Shown here: positions 58,921 through 64,000 of the stretch, one piece after another
How positions within the stretch are numbered: the first letter of the stretch is position 1
Layout: every line of letters starts with the position of its first letter
Assembly: GCA_036785325.1 (NCBI GenBank)
Contig: JAXIVH010000012.1
Location: 11,709,408 to 11,773,407 of the forward strand
Origin: Urophycis tenuis
Taxonomy: Eukaryota > Chordata > Actinopteri > Gadiformes > Phycidae
Reading direction: 5' to 3'
Length of the DNA: 64,000 bases
Translations under genes and position numbers: made by a program
Notes under the pieces: model-generated
The model's database searches: none
Told to the model about the DNA's origin: nothing
The model's input: the letters and a program-made list of their open reading frames with translations, nothing else

Positions 58921-59634
58921 GCAGGGCCGTCGGTAGAGCAGCATGTGTGCAGCTCGTGACGAAGCCGTCACTGAGATCCACATCATTTCACATTAACACC
59001 TGAACCTAAATCGGATGCATGGCAGATGGACGGATGGAAGATTGACACTGACAAAATCTTCAAAGCACGGGCCTGTTTGGGAGCGATGCTAGACCACAGC
59101 GTGGCAACATATATTTATAAATATGTTATGCGATGTGTGATGTGGCTCATCATAACACCCTAGATTGCAATATGGCACCCAGAATGCCATCTTCACCACC
59201 ACCACCACCGCCACCACCGCCGCCTCTGCCACATGGACGAAACAAATTACAGGAGGGGGTGCGATATAGATGTCTTTTATTCCCCCCTCCGTTCACATGC
59301 ACTACACGCTCGTGTTCCCCTGCATGACAAGTGGCCCGCCCCGGCCGGGCCTCCGTTGTTTCTCAACGGTGGCTGATTCCGCGCGCACGCGCCACCTCGC
59401 TGGCTAAGGTTTTCAGGGTGGGGGGGTGGGGGGGGTAGGGTAATGACGGGGCCATCCATGCAGCGCGGCTCGTCTCCTGGAGCCTTCCGGGAGGAGGAGT
59501 CCTCCGTTCAGGCCCCCCCCCCACCGTCTCCTCTCCCCTCCTCGGCAGGACGCCCCTCAGATCGACGCGTGCAGTCAGCTGAGTCTGAGTCGCTTATCAG
59601 TAACCGATCCACCTGAACACACAATGTGGTCAAC

Positions 59635-59671
<37 letters not shown>

Positions 59672-61275
59672 AACCGCCAAAAAAGAAAATGCTGCCGGAG
59701 AATCGCAAATCCCCCCCCCTATCATCTCCAGAGAGCCGAGTTGTTTATCGAATGAGCCTTCATTTTTTTTTTGTCTCGTCTGCAGATCCCTAACTCTAAG
59801 CCATCGTCTCTGGTACTCTGTGACACTGTGTTATATTGGTATTCATGTGTTTTCAATGATGCGCGCGTGCGTGCACACACAGACACACACACAGACAGAC
59901 AGACAGACAGACAGACACACACGCGCACGCGTGCACACACAGACACACACATGCGTGCACACACAGACACATACTGCTAGCCAAAATGATGAACATCTAC
60001 TGTCTGATGGCAGTTTGCTTTTCATTTTCGCAATCTGTTTTGACCAACTCGTCTTGTCGGTGACAGTGGAATCTGTACACGCCCGTCACATGGAATGGGT
60101 CTCTACTGGTAAAATACTGTACCTGACCCGGCAGAACCACAACTGACATGATACGGCCGGCCGTTAACCTTGGCTCCAGGAGAGGACCAGTCTGACTGGA
60201 TGTCGGTGGCCCTTCATGGCCAGTGCTGGTGAGCTCCATTTTTCCCGTGGAAACGTCCTGTCCGGACACCTGCCTCTGAGACAAAGTGAAGGTGCGATAC
60301 CAAACCTGCGTAGGCCGACCCCGGCCTTATGTAGGAGCACATTTGTGCAGATCGTCTTCAGAAACCCCTCCATCTCCAGTGCTGACTTCGTGTTCTGCAG
60401 AAATATATCCATCACACGGGGCAGGAAGCACAGCGCAGACCCCGCCCCCTCACGCTTTCTGGTTTCCCCCACTAGACGTTTGGCATTGTCGAACTTCTGG
60501 ACCCAGGATTAAGTCCACCCCATCCTTTTCAAATAACAACATCCAAGATATTGACTTGTCTGCATCCCAATTCCCGACGCTGGGCTTCAGGATTGGTGGG
60601 TGCGTGACCTGCTTCAAATTGGATTTTCTCTCGTATTCAGAATGCCGATGTTAGCGTGATGACTGTTATTCTGCGTTCGGGGGGCCAATATGGGAGTTTA
60701 CCCTAATTATCGTCTTCCGACACCTTCTCACACCGACGCCCAAAACCGTTGATTACACCGAGGAATTTAGCGTCTTCTCCGAAAGGTTTTGTTTTCACAC
60801 TGTTCAAGGATACCGCAAAAAAAAAAAAAAAAAACGCTCATGTCAGCGCTTTTCAACAAGATGGAGTCTTGGTGAAACGCAAACACTCACTCAGTGGTGA
60901 AGATGGGATCTCTCCCCCGGTCCTCTCTGTCTACAATCCCATGTGACATGAATGCAGCATTAGCCTACTGGCGTGTGTGCACACGTAGCGGAAACATGAA
61001 ATGACCCCTTTTATTCCTACAGATTGCAGAAATATTACAGGTGTGAAATGTGAGCTTGATTAAATGGAACAGACCCTTAATGAATGCTAATGAGCGACAC
61101 CTGCGTCTTCCCCCAGGATCCTTCGGTTAATTACAGCAGTAGAAATATTGGAATAACAAGGACATTCTGCGCTGCTTCTCCCTCATAAACTACAAAACAA
61201 CAATTAACAGATAGGCTGCAGCAGCAACATGCCTTTGTGTGTGTGTATACAAAGGCTGGTTATATATATATAGGC
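58921..61275. other. Intergenic sequence with short microsatellites
   Basis: Contains CCACCACCGCC triplets near 59198-59226, G/C runs near 59417-59437 and 59511-59522, (AC)n at 59637-59668, (GACA)n with CA repeats at 59869-59975 and an A-run at 60818-60835. The 60164-60490 stretch stays open on the minus strand without low complexity but is not recognisable. No gene is called. Confidence 0.45.
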
Positions 61276-61326
<51 letters not shown>

Positions 61327-61345
61327 CCCTGTGAGTTCCCCACAT

Positions 61346-61417
<72 letters not shown>
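61276..61417. repeat. Double (GA)n array, locus 2
   Basis: (GA)n at 61276-61322, then ATCCCCCTGTGAGTTCCCC and ACATCAC, then a second (GA)n to about 61415. The spacer nearly matches the sequence after the (GA)n at 57797-57901, so the two loci are related by duplication or belong to one repeat family. Confidence 0.95.
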
Positions 61418-61420
<3 letters not shown>

Positions 61421-61819
61421 TCAGTATCTTATCAGTGGGATGTTTCTCTTACGGCTGTGCCTGCCGCCCCCACTCTCTTGATTGAAGAGCCATGGAGCCT
61501 TTTTCCAAACCCTCTATCCTAATTGGAAACCATCTCCTGCCTACACCCTTCAACAGTCCAGTTTTCTTCCCTTTTTTACATTTAGTTGGTAAGTATATAT
61601 ATATAAATATAGCCGTTTACCCTACATTTACTACTATACGTGCACAAGTAAATTGACGCCCTTACCAGCTGCTGAAGAGGACTCTTTATATAAGTAGACT
61701 GATGGGATTTACTTTCAGTTTAAATAATGGCAGGTCACCGAAAGTTACTTGTGAACAAAATGAGATCCACATGAGGGTTAAGTATAGTCCTATTTGAACA
61801 GTACTACATAGCATTGCAT

Positions 61820-61847
61820 AGCACACACACACACACACACACACACG
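61820..61847. repeat. (CA)n microsatellite
   Basis: About 13 CA units preceded by two GCATAGCA-type words. A degenerate GT tract also lies at 62190-62275. Confidence 0.93.
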
Positions 61848-62692
61848 TTAACCGAAAATGAACCGCAATGAATGCACTCATTTATTATTTATGATGTAAC
61901 GCATGGAGTAAGTAAACGCAGGACGACACACTGGTTTAAATGTGGGTGTCCGCAGTGCACAATCCATTTTGTGTGTCTGGATTTAGACTCCTCCGTCTCA
62001 GGCTGTAAAGAATGGGCCCAGTGCAACAATGGACATCCAATGCAATCTGGCCTGCTCCTCCACTGAAACAAGGAGGTACTTAAAGGCAGAAAAGGAAATG
62101 TCTGGAGTCAGCTTTGGGAATCGCAAGATTAGCGCGCAAATGTCGATTTTCTGAATTTTAATCTCCACTTGAAGGTGAAGATAGTTTCGTGTGTGTGCCT
62201 GTGTGTGTGCATGCATGTATGTATGTGTGTGCGTGCGTGTGTGTATGTGTGTGTGTGTGTGTGGGCCTGTGTGTATCCATGTCTGTGTCCCAGCATTTCG
62301 CACCGCTTGTTTGCTGTCGAGGTGTCGGTTCACTTCAGATGTTAATCCCAAACAGTGGTGCAAATAGATGTGCAGATTACAAAATAGGTATCAGTGGAAT
62401 ATCTCATACATATTTGGAAATATGATGAGACGGCTAATAGCACATCAGGAACGTGAATGAAGAAACGTGAGATGTTGAGGTCTGTGGTGAAAGTGATATG
62501 ATTTGGCTGTGGGATTTATTGGCAGAATATGAATGGCTGTGGAAGTGTAAGAGGAGCATACTTAAAAAAAAAAAGAAATATGTATTTTATGTATACTATG
62601 TAGGGTAGTACACAGGTATGAATAACAAGTTTACTCACTTGATCATTCCGCAGCCTTTCATTGCTAAATGTATGTAAACTATCGCACATGTG

Positions 62693-62721
62693 TAACATGT
62701 TATGCATTGCATAACATGTTA
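62693..62721. repeat. 29-bp palindrome with 14-bp perfect arms
   Basis: TAACATGTTATGCA (62693-62706), a single T, then TGCATAACATGTTA (62708-62721) form a perfect inverted repeat. Each arm contains the smaller palindrome TAACATGTTA, and the centre contains ATGCATTGCAT. It could extrude as a cruciform or bind a dimeric factor. Confidence 0.8.
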
Positions 62722-64000
62722 TATTTTGGTGCAACTACACACAGTGAATGACCAAATAAGGTATAGCTGTAGCTCCATGCAACACAACACACCTTATGCA
62801 TCAAGAAGTATGCATGATTTCATGGTTCAGTCCCGTGGGCTATTTTGGTTAAAGACTCCTGAACAATGTACTGATATTGAACTGACGCGCAGTTTATATT
62901 TATTCCTCAGCGTCATTATTCTTGACAGTCGCTGCTGCCGCTAAGCAGCGCCGTTCAAAGACAATATCGAGTCTAGCCGCCCAGGCGATGACTGCGCAAG
63001 GGGGAATAATGGTGGTGATTGTGGTGAATATTATAAACCATAAATGTCTTATTGGAAGGACAGGATCTAGTGTCGATGATCAGCGCGGGTTGCCCCAAGG
63101 AGAGCTTACGGCGGTCAATTAAAATAGCATGATCTAGCGTGCCGACAGCCGCTCCAAGCCCTCCGTTCAAACTCGACTGTCGTGCTCTTTAGTTCAGCGC
63201 GCGTGTGCTGTCGAACGAAGATCATTTCCCACTGAACTAACTAATGTGGGGTCAAGACTTTTCCGTCGGATGTTTGCAGATTTCATGAGGCTCTATGTGC
63301 CTAATGGTTGACCTCCCAGACAGTTATTGATTGGAATAAAGCCATAACATCATACTAAGACTGGCAGCACTGTGAGCTAACAAGCTTCAGCATCTATGCC
63401 CCGGAGAAAGCCAATGGGATATATATGGTTCGATATATGGTGCGTGAGTGAGGCGAGTACCAGGGGAATTACCAGCACTGGTTTTGAATTGGACTCAATA
63501 CAGACCTCAACCGCAGTTGCGATACAATACGAAGAATCACAATGCAATATAAATGTACAAAACATGTTCAGGTAATTAATGCCTGATTTCGAACGAAGTG
63601 AAAGTTCTTCGACCTCTGGTGGAGGAAGTTGAAGGCTATCTGCAGAAGTTAGCACACTTTAACAGACGAGCGAGGCGTTTTCATAGGCCTACGTCTTATT
63701 ATCTCCGGCTGAAGTGTAGGTCTCTTTGGGCTCATCTCGCTGTGAGACTAGTGTTCACGGTTACACCTAATCGTACAGAAAACCAGACTCCAATTACAGC
63801 ACTTAATTTCTGTTCAGATGCTTTTTTTCGTACTAATTTCACAACCGAAGGAAGACCACCTTTGAGTTCCGTGGTAAAATGATAAGAATGTTTTCATCCG
63901 TTCTACTTTGTCTTTGTTATTGTGATGAGAATGCCTTCTTTGGTATTGCCTTGGCATCATTAAAAATAATTGTTCTCGATGAAAGCCTGAGGCATTTTTC
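62722..64000. other. Intergenic end of the window, no gene recognised
   Basis: AT-rich complex sequence without microsatellites. A 94-codon frame at 63598-63882 matches no family I recognise and lacks supporting context. If a neighbouring gene begins here, it is not evident. Confidence 0.45.

Overview
The window looks like teleost fish nuclear DNA. It has widely separated exons with consensus splice sites, very many long dinucleotide and homopolymer tracts, and fish-type SINE, LINE-tail and MITE repeats. Two 200-base N runs (13242-13441 and 41301-41500) mark assembly gaps. The heavy load of (TG)n, (TC)n and (GA)n would suit a microsatellite-rich lineage such as a gadiform, but that is only a guess.

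Only one protein-coding gene can be supported: the 3' half of a plus-strand TMEM132-family gene, most like TMEM132E. TMEM132 proteins are single-pass neural membrane proteins with tandem Ig-like ectodomains. Three coding exons are visible: 22866-23058, 30558-30701 and the terminal exon 45436-46647. The terminal exon carries the last ectodomain part, the transmembrane helix, the cytoplasmic tail and the stop codon. The 5' exons were not found and probably lie upstream of the window. The family segment that normally sits between the second and third visible exons was not found either. It may lie in the 41301-41500 gap, be lost to misassembly, or have been missed.

Layout: 1-22865 is probably intron (AT-rich and quiet to about 6.4 kb, then dense in simple repeats, with one SINE-like copy at 10.4 kb). 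23059-30557 is intron with fairly unique sequence and one short repeat. 30702-45435 is a very repeat-rich intron with a 52-copy 15-bp minisatellite and the second gap. 46648 to about 51 kb is the 3' UTR and/or downstream DNA. 51-64 kb is intergenic, with a third SINE-like copy, a MITE, an AGCT-rich pentamer array, a triple-nested transposon block, a LINE tail, twin (GA)n arrays and a long palindrome.

No RNA gene, CRISPR array, operon or prokaryotic element was found. Most long open frames run through simple repeats or the GC-rich last exon and are not genes. I saw no convincing new biological system. The points most worth checking are the missing TMEM132 exons, the microsatellite-bounded splice acceptors, the nested transposons, and the switch-like and 15-bp tandem arrays.
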